DNA of 64,000 nucleotides from Aspidapion aeneum (taxonomy: Eukaryota; Arthropoda; Insecta; Coleoptera; Brentidae): assembly GCA_963576565.1 (NCBI GenBank), contig OY755040.1, forward strand, positions 25,672,543 to 25,736,542. Reading direction: 5' to 3'. How positions within the stretch are numbered: position 1 is the first letter of the stretch; every line of letters begins with the position of its first letter. The position numbers and the translations under genes are program-made. This document shows positions 1 through 10,682 of this stretch, piece after piece. The notes below the pieces were generated by a model. That model saw nothing but the letters and a program-made list of their open reading frames with translations. It searched no databases and was not told the origin of the DNA.

Positions 1-245
1 ATGAAGCTTACATTTATTAATAAAAATACTTATTACCAGTCAGACTATATTATTACATAATCCTTATTTTTCTTTCTGCATCGGTCTTAAGAACTAGATT
101 CCTTGGGAATTACTTTTGATCGAAACTGAGACACAAGTTATTAAGGAAACGTCAGAAAAGTAAACGATAATTTTTCTGGCCTGTCGACTATTTTATATTT
201 TTTTCTAGTGCTTTTTAGATATTTTAGAGATCTGCAGCATTGACA

Positions 246-1110
246 TATGAAGAGCTCTCGGGAATAAGGATAAAAGTCCATTTTTTTCAAATTTTAGATT
301 TTGACAAATTTATATTCTGATATTTTTTTCATCTATAACGAATGAAAAATGTTAAAATAGAAGTCTTTTTCAAATTAGAAAAATTTAAAAACTATTTAAT
401 CTCTTGCGGGAAAAAATATGATAGTCCACAATAGGAGCACCTTTGCGAAGTTCTCGGGAAAAAAGATGAAAGTCCATTTCATGGTAACGTGTATATGGTT
501 AGTTTTTTTTATAGAAAGATAAGATTTAAAAAATTGCCATTTAGCCATTTAATTTTATTAAAAGTTAAAGAGTTTTGGTGAGTGTAGTTTAGTTACGCTA
601 AAATGGATAATAAATTAAAAAAAGAAAATTCTATGGAAGAGTTAGTGATGTTGCAAGGAAGTTAAGACTTGCAAGTGATACAGTAGGAGATGCCTGCAGA
701 TGTACAGTTTATAGGGACGTAGGGCAATCAATCAAGAATTTTATTTTTGTTTTAATATTTTGCGATATATTATTGATTGAATTTTTAATTAATATTTTTT
801 TAACATTCTTTACGAATAAAAGTTATTTTCCGATCATTTTTTAAGATTGATCCTCTCGTGGACTATCATCCTTCTTCCCGGGAACTACCGTCATTCAACA
901 TAGTAGGAATCCGTAATTACCAAACAGTTCTAGTAGTCTAGAAATAGTTAATAGAACTGTAATTTGGAGTATTTGTGCTAAATAAATTATATTATGTTTG
1001 GTCCCACCTCACCATGGATATTTCAAAAAAGTAATTTTAAATCTAAAAATTGATTTATTGAACATTTTCAGTTTTTGGACTTTCATCTTTTTTCCCGAGA
1101 GCTCTTCATA
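246..1110. mobile_element. TA-flanked MITE with inverted ends and internal copies of the end motif
   Basis: The left end reads TGAAGAGCTCTCGGGAA from 248, and its inverse ends at 1108; TA lies on both sides (246-247 and 1109-1110). About 34 bases of the ends are inverted copies with a few differences. The CTCGGGAA...GATGAAAGTCCA block recurs inside near 445-475, and degenerate copies occur near 410-440 and in inverse near 858-890. No coding sequence was found. TA duplication and this size suit a non-autonomous Tc1/mariner-type element, but the family is not recognised. Confidence 0.6.
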
Positions 1111-1169
1111 TCTAATTATAAAGTGTGGTCTTGATAGATATGTCGTAGTCTAATAGCGATATCGGTCGT

Positions 1170-1188
1170 ATTAGGTTAGGTTAGGTTG
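1170..1188 (+). repeat. Short TTAGG-like run
   Basis: Three GGTTA/TTAGG-type units in a row between the MITE and the mariner relic. This is the arthropod telomeric pentamer, but far too short to be a telomere; interstitial copies are common in insects. Confidence 0.5.
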
Positions 1189-1261
1189 GATTATGAGTGG
1201 TGCAAATGTCGCCCCTCCACTGGGGATTTCAAAGCTCTAAATACAAAAAATTTAGCTTGAA

Positions 1262-1757
1262 GAATTACCGCATATGTTAATCGAAGAACAGAAAGAAGCT
1301 AGGGTCAATTGGTGTCAGAAAACTTTAGACCGCTTTGAGGCAGGAAACTCGAGAAACGTGTACAGCATTGTCAGTGCTGATGAATCGTGAATTTACTCAT
1401 ATGAACCCGAAAGTAAACGTCAGTCGTCTGTTTGGGTGTTCCAAGATGCAGGAAAGCCAACAAAAGTCATCCGTTCTCGAAATGTCAAAAAGATGGTTGC
1501 GACATTTGTCTCAAAAGTAGGTCATGTAGCAACAATTTCTCTGGGAGAGACTATTAATGCCGATTGGTACATCACCATTTGTTTGTCAAAAGTCATCGCT
1601 GAGCTTCGATAAACGAACCTCGAACGACGAATCATCCTCCACCAAGACAATGCAAGTTCGCACAAAGTACAAAAAACCATTGAATTTTTAACCCAACAAA
1701 ACGTTGAATTGTTGGACTATCCTCCATACAGTCCATCCTTTATCAAACTTTGAATAA
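1262..1757 (+). pseudogene. Mariner transposase relic
   Basis: One reading frame translates to characteristic mariner blocks in the right order: NWCQKTLDRFE, NSRNVYSIVSADES, YSYEPESKRQSSVWVFQD, KKMVATFVSKVGHVATISL, INADWYITICL, ILHQDNASSHK and VELLDYPPYSPS. These include the regions of the first two catalytic aspartates (DES and HQDNA) and the start of the PPYSP block with the third. The frame is broken by a TGA where the family has Trp just after DES (near 1387), by a TAA after IAELR, and it ends before the NDFFLFP-type C-terminus. N-terminal helix-turn-helix coding is missing. Mariner transposases are about 345 residues; roughly 160 codons remain, so this copy cannot be functional. Confidence 0.88.
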
Positions 1758-2310
1758 AAAATCGAAATTTGGTAAGTTATTGATCAGAAAAAAGTCCAAA
1801 TTAAAAATAATTGTTCAAAACAAAATTGCTAAAGTTTTAGTAAAAATTTATTAAAAAATCGTTATTAGGTTTAATGTTAATGACATTATTTTCTGCTATT
1901 AAAAAGGAACCTTTAGAATTACAAAACAAGTCTTAAAAAATTTTATTGTTATAATTATAAATACGAATTTTTAGTTAAACTTATTGTGAATGCGACAAAA
2001 ACTTGATTTTCTCGTAATTAATTTTTAACGAAAAGGCTGCAATTTATTAAAGGAAATTAAAGAAACATCTTGAAGTTAATGACCTTTTTTCCGGGCGTGG
2101 GCTATTATTTCCACACACCCTTTTTTCTACTTTGGATGACAGTGTGATTTATACGGAAAACATGATAATAGCCCAATTACTTAAGATTGTTAGAAAAATT
2201 TTGAAGTAGTTGGAATTGTTAAGTAAAATTTCCATTTTTAACGAATTTTGGGTTTCCTAGCCCGCGCAGCAATGACTAGAGAAAGTATTATTTTTTAGAC
2301 AAAATTTTTT
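1758..2310. other. AT-rich stretch without a gene
   Basis: No coding signal. A short inverted pair, GGGCTATTAT near 2098 and ATAATAGCCC near 2165, could form a small hairpin; nothing else stands out. Confidence 0.5.
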
Positions 2311-3017
2311 AGCTCACACTACTACTATACTATAGTAGTGTGAGCTATGGTGATCCTAATTTTTTCGAGAAAAAAAAAGTTGGTCCGATTTCAAAATTTT
2401 TTATATATCTTTGCGTTTCAGATGATTTTGAAACTTTTTTGTCTCGCTGTCTGTCTGTCTGTATGTCTGTCTGTCTGCAACGACCAACCCGCATAACTCA
2501 AAATGCTTGTCCGATTTAAATGAAATTTGGTACCTAGGCTGGGTCTTGAGCCGTGGTGGTCCCGTTTAAAAATGAACGAAATCCACCCAACGCAAGCCAA
2601 ATAAAAGGGTGGTGGTAGATTAAAAAAATTAGAGTTTATGTGATAATATGGCGTGTGTGATATCAAACGAAAGGTAATTAAGTCTGGAGTTAAACAAAAT
2701 GAATTTTAAGTTATTTAAAAAAAAGGGTGGGGGTAGATGTCAAAAATTAGAGTTTAAGTGAAAATATGACGTGTGTGATATCAAACGAAAGTTAAATGAG
2801 TCTGAAGTTAAACAAAATACATTTTAGTTTTTAAAAAAAGGGTGGGGGTAGATTTTAAAAATTAGAGTTTAAGTTAAAACATGGCTTGTGTGGTATCAAA
2901 CGAATTGAGTCTGGAGTTGAATAAAATATATTTCAGTTTTTAGTTATATTAGCTCACACATACACTATAACTATAGTACCTAGTGTGAGCTTAGGTGCCC
3001 ATAGATTGTGAGTATTT
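2311..3017 (+). mobile_element. Helentron-associated (HINE/DINE-1-like) repeat, copy 1
   Basis: First of six copies. It runs from a 36-bp hairpin (AGCTCACAC...GTGTGAGCT, 2311-2346), through a conserved core and a (GTCT)n microsatellite (about 2440-2477), to about three tandem units of about 118 bp starting AGGGTGGGGG, a second hairpin with the same 9-bp arms (2951-2991) and a short tail ending near GAGTATT. It carries no ORF of its own. The tetranucleotide block, tandem units, repeated sub-terminal inverted repeats, 3' hairpin and T-T insertion resemble DINE-1/mini-me elements; that class assignment is inference. The 3' tail here is diverged from the other copies. Confidence 0.6.
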
Positions 3018-3490
3018 TTTGAGATAACGTCGAAAATCTGTTATTTGAGTGTATTTTTGACCTATTGTAGCAATATCGTCGCGATGTCTGTCTGTGTGTG
3101 TATGTCTGTCCGTAACACGATACCTCCTAAACCGCTAAACCAATTTTGATAGAGTTTTCAGATAAAATAGTGTTCGATCCTGCTGATTAGATTTCGGTCA
3201 AAATCCATTTATGCTAATGACAGTTTTTTGACAATTAAATTTTCTTAGAAATGCTAACTTTTTAACAGAACATTGCATCAATATACGGGTTTCGGAATAT
3301 AGTAGATCGTATTTTTATCAATAATCTGTGTTATACTTAAAAACTTCGTAAGAGCTTTCGTTTCTGAAATGATTACAAAAAACTGTTTTGATGGCTGATA
3401 TATCATGGAGTTCATTTGAAGTGTGCTAATAGGCTAGCTAGGAAAGTATCAGATCCGTCGTGGATCCATTTATTTAAGATTGTTATTAAA
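3018..3490 (+). repeat. Second (GTCT)n-containing repeat, fragment
   Basis: Follows copy 1 directly. It holds an imperfect GTCTGTCTGTGTGTGTATGTCTGTC block near 3083-3111, followed by a CTCCTAAACCGCTAAACC segment. The layout resembles the neighbouring element but the sequence differs, so it may be a fragment of another family of the same kind. Boundaries are uncertain. Confidence 0.35.
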
Positions 3491-3870
3491 AACTAATTAC
3501 CTCTGTTTTAGGCGGACATTTGTTGGAAACAAGCTTTTCCCTATTTCTTTACATGTAAAATTCATTCCTATAACCGAACACTCTAATAAACAGACGCAAA
3601 CAATTTTTTTTGGTTAAAAAAATTCTGAAACCTCCCTTAACCGGCTGCACGACATGGGCATAAAAATTATGTATTATCTTGGCAACAACGCACTTTGCAG
3701 CCGGGGAATTACCTCTTTCCGTTTTAATGCAACAACAACATATTTTATTCGGCGATACTGCTATGTTTTATTTTTATTGTTTTTTTAAAGGATTTGGATA
3801 ATATTTAAGTTTTAAAGTATTAAAATATTTGGATTATTAGTCAAAACTTTTGCAATGCCTTAAAAAATTT
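3491..3870. other. Unassigned AT-rich sequence
   Basis: No coding signal, recognised repeat or RNA gene seen. Confidence 0.4.
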
Positions 3871-4242
3871 TTAGGCTTTTTAATTTTGTTCTATGGTTTT
3901 ATCATAGTTCCTATCAGCCTTTCGAAGCTCAGCTCTCTAGCGTTCCTGGAAGTGGACAATGTTACTTTTACATAACTTTAAATTTATGGAAGAGGGCATT
4001 AAATTAAAATTTTGGTGTTTTTAAATTTTTTGCTATAGTTTTGTCATAGTTTCTATCACTCTTCCAAAGCTCAGCTCTCTAGGGTTTCTAGAAGTGGGCA
4101 ACTTTTACATAACTTTACATTTATAGGAGAGGGAAGTTAATTAAAATTTTGGGGTTTTTTTATTTTTTTATATTATAGTTTTATCATAGTTCCTATCGGC
4201 CTACATTTATAGGGGAAGAAGGCAAATTAAAATTTTGGGGTT
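3871..4242. repeat. About 138-bp tandem repeat, left part
   Basis: Units begin with TTTATCATAGTTCCTATC, continue through GCTCAGCTCTCTAGCG and TTTACATAACTTTACAT, and end in AAAATTTTGGGGTTT. Units start near 3896, 4034 and 4173 (the last shortened). The array is split by the BEL element and resumes at 11342. Confidence 0.75.
4238..4242. repeat. Target-site duplication, left (GGGTT)
   Basis: GGGTT directly before the left LTR is repeated at 11342-11346 directly after the right LTR. Five bases is the usual duplication length for BEL/Pao elements. Confidence 0.9.
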
Positions 4243-4901
4243 TGAACAAGTTTCCCAACTTGTTTTTATTTTTGTAAATAATTATATTCTCTAATTTTCA
4301 CTTAAAATTAGAGAAGCTATCTCTCTTAGTTTTTAAATATTTTTGGGTTACATTTTCTACGCTTACAAGCGTTTTAGAATATTATTTTGATTTACTTTAC
4401 GCTATATCTTTCCATATTTTAAATTTAAACTTCGCGCGCTTCTCCCAGCAATGAAGGATTTGAGATAAGCGGCTAAATTCGGCCTAGCAGACGAAAACGC
4501 CGATTGTCTGAGAGAACAACTCAACCACGCGCCACGTGCAACTAAAGTCACCGCACCGCTATTATTTTATATTAAAATTGTGGAAACTATTAATTTTACG
4601 CTTTAGTTTATTATATATTAGTGTTTGGAACATTTTGAACTATAGAACAATGGAGAGTCTGGTACTTCGCGTATAATCGGGCTGGCCAGCCAAGTAGCTA
4701 CAAAAGACATCTAAGGGTAAGTCGTTTCTTGATAATTTTTCATTGCTACGCTATTTTTAGTAAATAAGTTTTAGGCTCTTTTTTCCCTGTCGGAGCCCTG
4801 TGGAAAGATACAGTCCCTCTTAACTCCCACACGTTTTTCTCGAGCTATCTCGAGTGGTCCTTCGGTATATTTTATTTTCTACAGAAGGCCTGACCTCACC
4901 A
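4243..4901 (+). repeat. BEL/Pao left LTR
   Basis: Starts TGAACAAG and ends TCACCA (TG...CA). It matches 10683-11341 at constant offset 6440. It contains a sequence close to a consensus splice donor, AAGGGTAAGT, at about 4712-4721, and no long ORF. As the 5' LTR it should hold the promoter for the gag-pol transcript. Confidence 0.95.
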
Positions 4902-4903
4902 TT

Positions 4904-4921
4904 TGGTCCAGGTTCGAGCCC
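4904..4921 (+). promoter_or_regulatory. Candidate primer-binding site
   Basis: TGGTCCAGGTTCGAGCCC begins two bases after the left LTR. A TGG start at this distance is expected for a site pairing with a tRNA 3' CCA end. I could not match the rest to a particular tRNA. Confidence 0.45.
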
Positions 4922-5270
4922 GATAACAGGACCCCGGGAAAAATTAAAGTCTAAATCGCATTTTGTTAAATATAAAATTTTTAATAAATACGCTGACCTT
5001 GCTCTTTTTGCTGTGCTCGCAGTAAAAATAACAAGTAAAAAAAGTACCGAACGCGCATTGTTTTCGCGCATTTCCTACCTCTTTTTGGCTTGGCGTCACC
5101 TGTACGTAGGAAAAGTTTCCAACACACGATCTTAGAGAGGTAAATGAGACTTGTTTACATTGTTTATCGCCTATTTTCTTTTCTTTTTAAACGCTTTTAA
5201 TTTTTAAATATTAAAAATTTCGGAAACTAATCGTTCACCTGTTTTAACGGAGTTTTTTAAAAACATTACA

Positions 5271-8200
5271 ATGAGTACGCAACTTAAGAAGTTAGAAGCA
5301 CTCCGTAATGTGCAACATAATCGCATTAATACTCTTCATAACTTAGCTAATGCTTGCCTAACGGATGATACAAAAAAACCGTGTTTACAGGTTCGACTTA
5401 TCGACCTTGATGAAATGAAAGAAACATTTTTTATTTATCAAAATCAAATAATAGAGGCTTATTCGGCAAGTCCGGAGAGACTGGAAGAAGAAAATGAACG
5501 CCTTACTGAGTTTGACGACAGCTTCTATGATATTAAAAGAATTCAAAAACAACTATTTGAGGTGAAAATTGAAGCTCCTCAACCTCAAAACTTAACGCAA
5601 ATTTCAAATTCTTCTGATCCAGACCGCTTTATGGCGTCTTTAATGCCAAGACTGCGCATTGTCGAATTTCATGGCGACATCACTAAGTTTCCAACCTTTC
5701 TAGATATGTACAATAGTTCTGTACACAATAATCCTAGTATTCCTACAAACGCTAAATTTAATTTGTTACTGTCCTACCTAAAAGGACCGCCTTTAAACGT
5801 AGTTAAACACTTACAAATAACCGACGCTAATTATATAATCGCTTACAATACGCTTCTAAAACGCTATCATAACCCCCGCTTATCGGCTCAAACTTATTGG
5901 CGCTCCGTGTATAATTTTCCCGCTCTCAAAGACGACAATCCAGAAACGCTACGCACGCTGCTTGATGTTTTTTCAGAAAACATTGAGGCTTTAAAAACTC
6001 TAAATTACGACACTGATCAATGGTGTTTTCCGCTCGCCAACATTTTACTAGATAAATTGCCTGAGGTACTACTTTCGCGCTTTGAACTAGCTAATTCTAG
6101 GTCTAATGAAATGCCCAAATATCAAGAAATATATAATTTTCTTGAAAGTCAATGTAATTCGCTTTATTCGCTACAATCTAAAAATAGATTTAAAAATAAT
6201 AAACAGTTTTATAAAAATAACGCCTCGCCTTATTATACAAAAACGCTCCTTGGTACGGAAAATACTCATTCTAAAGATAGATGCGCTTTTTGTGATTCTA
6301 ACACACATTCAATATATTTGTGTAACGCATTTAAAGGTAAATCTCCCTACGAACGCTATTCTTACGCTAAAAATAAAAAACTATGTTTAAATTGTTTAAG
6401 CTCAATACATTTAACAAATTCTTGTCAAAGTCTACGCTCATGTCGCTATTGCCCTGGTAATCAAAGACACCACTCATTAATTCATTTTGAGCGAAATTAT
6501 AATTGCGCTAATTCTCAAAATCAAAATAGATCCCATTTTGATGCTAACGTGAATTTCTCACAAAATCTCTCTAATATGTCTCCCAACGCATCTCCAAGTC
6601 GTTCACCACGTGGTTACTTGGCCAGTCAGCAAAGTTTTAGATCCCCGGCTACTGGGTGTCCGCTTCAAAATTACTCTACTCAAAATAATAACAATTTTAC
6701 TTCGACGTCTTCTAATTCACAAGTACCAATCGCAACTCCTTCGGGTTCTAACCCCACGCATTGTGGTTTTATTTCAGCGCAATCGCAAGTTTTATTGTCA
6801 ACTATCCTAGTAAAAATTCAAGATGTCCGCGGTCACTTTCAAACAGTTAGAGCCGTTTTAGACAGCGGTTCGCAAAACACTTTCTGTTCTCAAAAATTAG
6901 CGCAACAATTGGGCCTTCCAAGACAACCCTTATGTTCAAATATACAGGGGGTTGGAGGCAACTCTCTTACTTCTGATCTAGGATCGATTTTTATTAAAAT
7001 TTGTAATTTTCAAAAACCAGATATTTTTGTGTCCACGCAAGCGATTATTTTGCAAAAGGTTTGCACTGATTTACCGTCAGTAAAAATAAATACAGAAACT
7101 TGGCATTTTATAAAAAATTTACCCTTAGCAGATCCCACTTTTTACAACCCTTCGCCTGTAAATTTACTAATTGGTATGGATCTATTTCCACTAATTATAC
7201 AGGGTGAAAAAATCGCTAGCGATGATCCAAATCATCCCTTTGCTATGGGAACTATTTTCGGCTATATTCTGATGGGACAAATAAATCAACCCTTAATTTC
7301 TACCCCGCCAATTAATGCTCTTTTTTGTCAAAATGAAAATGACTCGCTTTCGCAATTAATTTCAAAATTTTGGGAAACCGACTGCGTCCCCCAAAAAACT
7401 CATTTGAAACCAGAGGATGAAATTTGTGAAAATTATTTTAAACAGAGCGTGTCGCGTAATCAAGACGGCCGGTACACAGTATCCCTTCCCTTTCGCACAT
7501 TTGACAATCCACCACAGTTTCCCGGAATAAAGCAAGTCGCGCTAAATCGTTTCTTATCTTTAGAAAAAAAACTACTTCGCGATAAAAACTTGTATTGTGA
7601 ATATTCTAAATTTATGAATGAATATTTGGAATTGGGTCATATGGACTATGACTCAGAAAAAGAAGACGATTCAGACAGCTATTTTATTCCACATTTCGCT
7701 GTTGTTAAAAATGAAGCTATCACTACTAAGACAAGGGTAGTTTTTAATGCGAGTGTTACCGACCCTTTTACGCATATTTCGCTTAATCAAGTCTTATTAT
7801 CGGGTCCAAAACTACAAAAAGATATTATTCAAATATTATTACATTTTCGCCTTAACCCTGTGACGCTCACCTGCGATATTCAAAAAATGTATCGGGGTAT
7901 AAATATCAACCCTGATCATCAAAAATACCAAAAAATATTTTGGCGGTTTAACCCTAATGAAAAAGTTTCCATTTTTAAACTACGAACTGTCACTTACGGA
8001 GTGAACTGTTCACCATATCTCGCTTTACGCACCCTTCAGCACTTAGCTGAGTCCGAATATGATAACTACCCTCACGCTGCTAAAGTTATACTTAACGATA
8101 CCTATATTGATGACGTCACTACTTCATGTAAAACGGTTCAAGAGGCGTTAAATTTGCAGCATGAGCTTACGGAATTGTTAGGAAACGCTGGCTTGAAATT

Positions 8201-10661
8201 ACACAAATGGTCTAGCAATCGCTCAGAAGTGATCTCTCATTTAGATCCCTCCTTAGTCAACCCCGCAGTTTTATCTCTCGATTCGGATGACGTCACTAAG
8301 GTCTTAGGCCTGTGCTGGCATCCTTCATACGACGAGTTTCGATTTAACATATTACCTAATCAGCAAAGCTGTACAAAAAGGACGCTTCTCTCTTTTTTAG
8401 CACGCTGCTATGACCCCCATGGTTATCTTACCCCAGTAACATTCACTTTAAAATATTTGATTCAACAAATTTGGTTACTTGGTATTTCCTGGGACGCCAC
8501 GCCTACTTTAGAAATAGTTCGTCAGTGGACACTCTATCAATCTGAATTTCAAGTTTTAGAAAAATTTAGTTTACCCCGCCACATTGACATCACAAACGCC
8601 GAATCCATCGATCTCTGTGGTTTTTGTGATGCGAGTGAACGAGGGTACGCATGCGTAATATACTTACGTGTCTTACGAAACGCTAAATATCACATATATT
8701 TTGTTCTTGCGAAAAGTCGCATCGCTCCACTTAAAAAATTTGTTAGTATTCCGAGAATAGAACTTCTAGCCGCTACTCTTTTATCTGAGGTCTTAAAATA
8801 CACATATGATATATTCATAAAAAGGTTCACAATAAATAATATTTACGCTTTTTCGGACGCAATGGTTGTTTTACACTGGATAAAATCCCATCCAAGTAAA
8901 TGGAAAACTTTTGTCGCAAATCGTGTTAGTCTTATCCAAGATAATATTAATCCAGAATGTTGGTTATATACCCCCACATTTCTCAATAGTGCCGATGTAG
9001 CCAGCCGCGGCTGCTCGCCGAGTGAGCTTTTAAATCATCCCCTATGGTGGGCCGCCCCTAGTTTTTTACAAGAATCTTTCGATAAATGGCCAACAAAAAC
9101 CCCGCAAGTCAAAATAAATGACAGTTTAGAGACTGAGGAACGAAAAAATGTTGCTCTGATTTCTTGTGACCGAATAACGGAAAATTTTTTAGATTCGCTT
9201 TTAAATAATAAATCCGATTTTTACGCTATTCAACTACTTTTAGCCCGCAGTTTGCGATTCATAAATAATTGTAGACTATCCGCAGACGTCAGAAAAAAGA
9301 CAAATATAGATTATATCGATCTCTTTAACGCTTTAAAATGTTTGGCTAAGCACGAACAACAAAAATACTTTTCTGAAGTAATTCTTAACCTTCAAAACCA
9401 GAAAAAATGCATAAAACCCATACAAAAATTGAATCCCTTTTTAGACCAGGATGGTCTTATAAGAGTTGGAGGACGCATTCAACAAGCCATGACTATTTCT
9501 TACGGACAAAAACATCCTCTTCTTTTACCCAAGGAAAGTAGACTTTCTTATATTTTTATTGAATATATGCACAAAAAATATTTGCATGTCGGAGTGCAAA
9601 CAGTCCAATATCTCATTAGTCAAATTTTTTGGATTTTATCTGCCAAACGCTTAATTAAAACGGTTTTATCCAAATGTGTTCGTTGCTTTCGCGTCAAACC
9701 GCATTCTTATGAGCAAATCATGGGACAAATTCCGTCCTACCGCTTGATTCCACAAAAGCCTTTTACTTTTAGTGGAGTAGATTTTAGTGGTGCTATACCT
9801 ATCACTCTCAGTAAACACAGAGGTGTAAAAACACAAAAAGCATATATCTGCCTTTTTATTTGTCTAAATACTAAAGCTTTACATCTCGAGTTAGTGTCAG
9901 ATCTAACTTCGGACGCTTTTTTAGCTGCGCTACGTCGCTTTGTTGCCCGAAGAGGTTACATAAAGACTCTTTTTTCAGACAATGGCACAAATTTCGTTAA
10001 ATCAAGCAAAGAATTGCTTGATCTTGCAAGAAATGCTTGCACGCAACAAGCTATCGCCTGGAATTTTATCCCTCCATCAGCTCCCCACGTCGGCGGTCTT
10101 TGGGAGTCAGGGATAAAATCAGTAAAAACTCACTTAATTCGTACCATTGGCTCGCAAATTCTAAGTTATGAGGAGTTGTACACAGTTCTTTGTCAAATTG
10201 AGGCGATTTTAAATTCTCGCCCCTTGACCCCGCAATCTACCGACTGTAACGATCTACAGGTTTTAACACCGGGACATTTTTTAACACATGGACCTTTAGT
10301 TTCTGTTCCTGACGAAGATTTTTCAAGTAAACCTGAGAATCGGTTATCGCGATGGAACTTGGTCCAACGAATACAAGCCGATTTTTGGCGTCGTTGGAGC
10401 CAAGAATTTTTACATACCCTTCAAGTACGAAATAAATGGTTGGAACCATGCGCAGAGCCAAAAATAGGTACCCTCGTTCTTATCAAAGACGAGTTATCAC
10501 CGCCCCTTCAATGGCGGGTAGGTCGCATTATTGAAATTTTTAAAGGGCCTGATGGGCACGCTAGGGTGGCAAATGTTCGTACCGCGTCCGGTATCTTTAA
10601 ACGACCTTTAGTCAAGCTTTGCCCCCTTCCAATTGATTCAGATTCACCTACCGAAAAATGA
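5271..10661 (+). CDS. BEL/Pao Gag-Pol polyprotein, 1796 aa, intact
   Basis: Single unbroken frame from ATG 5271 (context TTACAATGAG) to TGA 10659-10661. Visible in order: a DUF1759-type Gag region from about residue 125 (RLRIVEFHGDITKFP); a cysteine/histidine cluster about 337-410 (CAFC, LCLNCL, CRYC); retropepsin-like aspartic protease with VLDSGS about 528; reverse transcriptase with VVFNAS about 822 and the YIDD active site about 944; RNase H region with CDASERG about 1120; integrase H2C2 zinc binding ending KCVRC about 1469; integrase core with D about 1503, SDNGTNF about 1570 and the HVGGLWES glutamate about 1606; and a DUF5641-type C-terminus about 1680-1777. The product supplies capsid, processing, cDNA synthesis and integration. 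All catalytic motifs look intact. Confidence 0.96.
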   Translation: MSTQLKKLEALRNVQHNRINTLHNLANACLTDDTKKPCLQVRLIDLDEMKETFFIYQNQIIEAYSASPERLEEENERLTEFDDSFYDIKRIQKQLFEVKIEAPQPQNLTQISNSSDPDRFMASLMPRLRIVEFHGDITKFPTFLDMYNSSVHNNPSIPTNAKFNLLLSYLKGPPLNVVKHLQITDANYIIAYNTLLKRYHNPRLSAQTYWRSVYNFPALKDDNPETLRTLLDVFSENIEALKTLNYDTDQWCFPLANILLDKLPEVLLSRFELANSRSNEMPKYQEIYNFLESQCNSLYSLQSKNRFKNNKQFYKNNASPYYTKTLLGTENTHSKDRCAFCDSNTHSIYLCNAFKGKSPYERYSYAKNKKLCLNCLSSIHLTNSCQSLRSCRYCPGNQRHHSLIHFERNYNCANSQNQNRSHFDANVNFSQNLSNMSPNASPSRSPRGYLASQQSFRSPATGCPLQNYSTQNNNNFTSTSSNSQVPIATPSGSNPTHCGFISAQSQVLLSTILVKIQDVRGHFQTVRAVLDSGSQNTFCSQKLAQQLGLPRQPLCSNIQGVGGNSLTSDLGSIFIKICNFQKPDIFVSTQAIILQKVCTDLPSVKINTETWHFIKNLPLADPTFYNPSPVNLLIGMDLFPLIIQGEKIASDDPNHPFAMGTIFGYILMGQINQPLISTPPINALFCQNENDSLSQLISKFWETDCVPQKTHLKPEDEICENYFKQSVSRNQDGRYTVSLPFRTFDNPPQFPGIKQVALNRFLSLEKKLLRDKNLYCEYSKFMNEYLELGHMDYDSEKEDDSDSYFIPHFAVVKNEAITTKTRVVFNASVTDPFTHISLNQVLLSGPKLQKDIIQILLHFRLNPVTLTCDIQKMYRGININPDHQKYQKIFWRFNPNEKVSIFKLRTVTYGVNCSPYLALRTLQHLAESEYDNYPHAAKVILNDTYIDDVTTSCKTVQEALNLQHELTELLGNAGLKLHKWSSNRSEVISHLDPSLVNPAVLSLDSDDVTKVLGLCWHPSYDEFRFNILPNQQSCTKRTLLSFLARCYDPHGYLTPVTFTLKYLIQQIWLLGISWDATPTLEIVRQWTLYQSEFQVLEKFSLPRHIDITNAESIDLCGFCDASERGYACVIYLRVLRNAKYHIYFVLAKSRIAPLKKFVSIPRIELLAATLLSEVLKYTYDIFIKRFTINNIYAFSDAMVVLHWIKSHPSKWKTFVANRVSLIQDNINPECWLYTPTFLNSADVASRGCSPSELLNHPLWWAAPSFLQESFDKWPTKTPQVKINDSLETEERKNVALISCDRITENFLDSLLNNKSDFYAIQLLLARSLRFINNCRLSADVRKKTNIDYIDLFNALKCLAKHEQQKYFSEVILNLQNQKKCIKPIQKLNPFLDQDGLIRVGGRIQQAMTISYGQKHPLLLPKESRLSYIFIEYMHKKYLHVGVQTVQYLISQIFWILSAKRLIKTVLSKCVRCFRVKPHSYEQIMGQIPSYRLIPQKPFTFSGVDFSGAIPITLSKHRGVKTQKAYICLFICLNTKALHLELVSDLTSDAFLAALRRFVARRGYIKTLFSDNGTNFVKSSKELLDLARNACTQQAIAWNFIPPSAPHVGGLWESGIKSVKTHLIRTIGSQILSYEELYTVLCQIEAILNSRPLTPQSTDCNDLQVLTPGHFLTHGPLVSVPDEDFSSKPENRLSRWNLVQRIQADFWRRWSQEFLHTLQVRNKWLEPCAEPKIGTLVLIKDELSPPLQWRVGRIIEIFKGPDGHARVANVRTASGIFKRPLVKLCPLPIDSDSPTEK

Positions 10662-10670
10662 TGCTCATTT

Positions 10671-10682
10671 TGGTGGGCCGAA
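10671..10682 (+). promoter_or_regulatory. Candidate polypurine tract
   Basis: TGGTGGGCCGAA lies directly against the right LTR, where plus-strand DNA synthesis is primed. It is G-rich but interrupted by CC, so only the position and composition support it. Confidence 0.5.

Noticed and set aside
1170..1188. Telomere or former chromosome end
   Set aside because: Only about three TTAGG-like units, surrounded by ordinary repeats.
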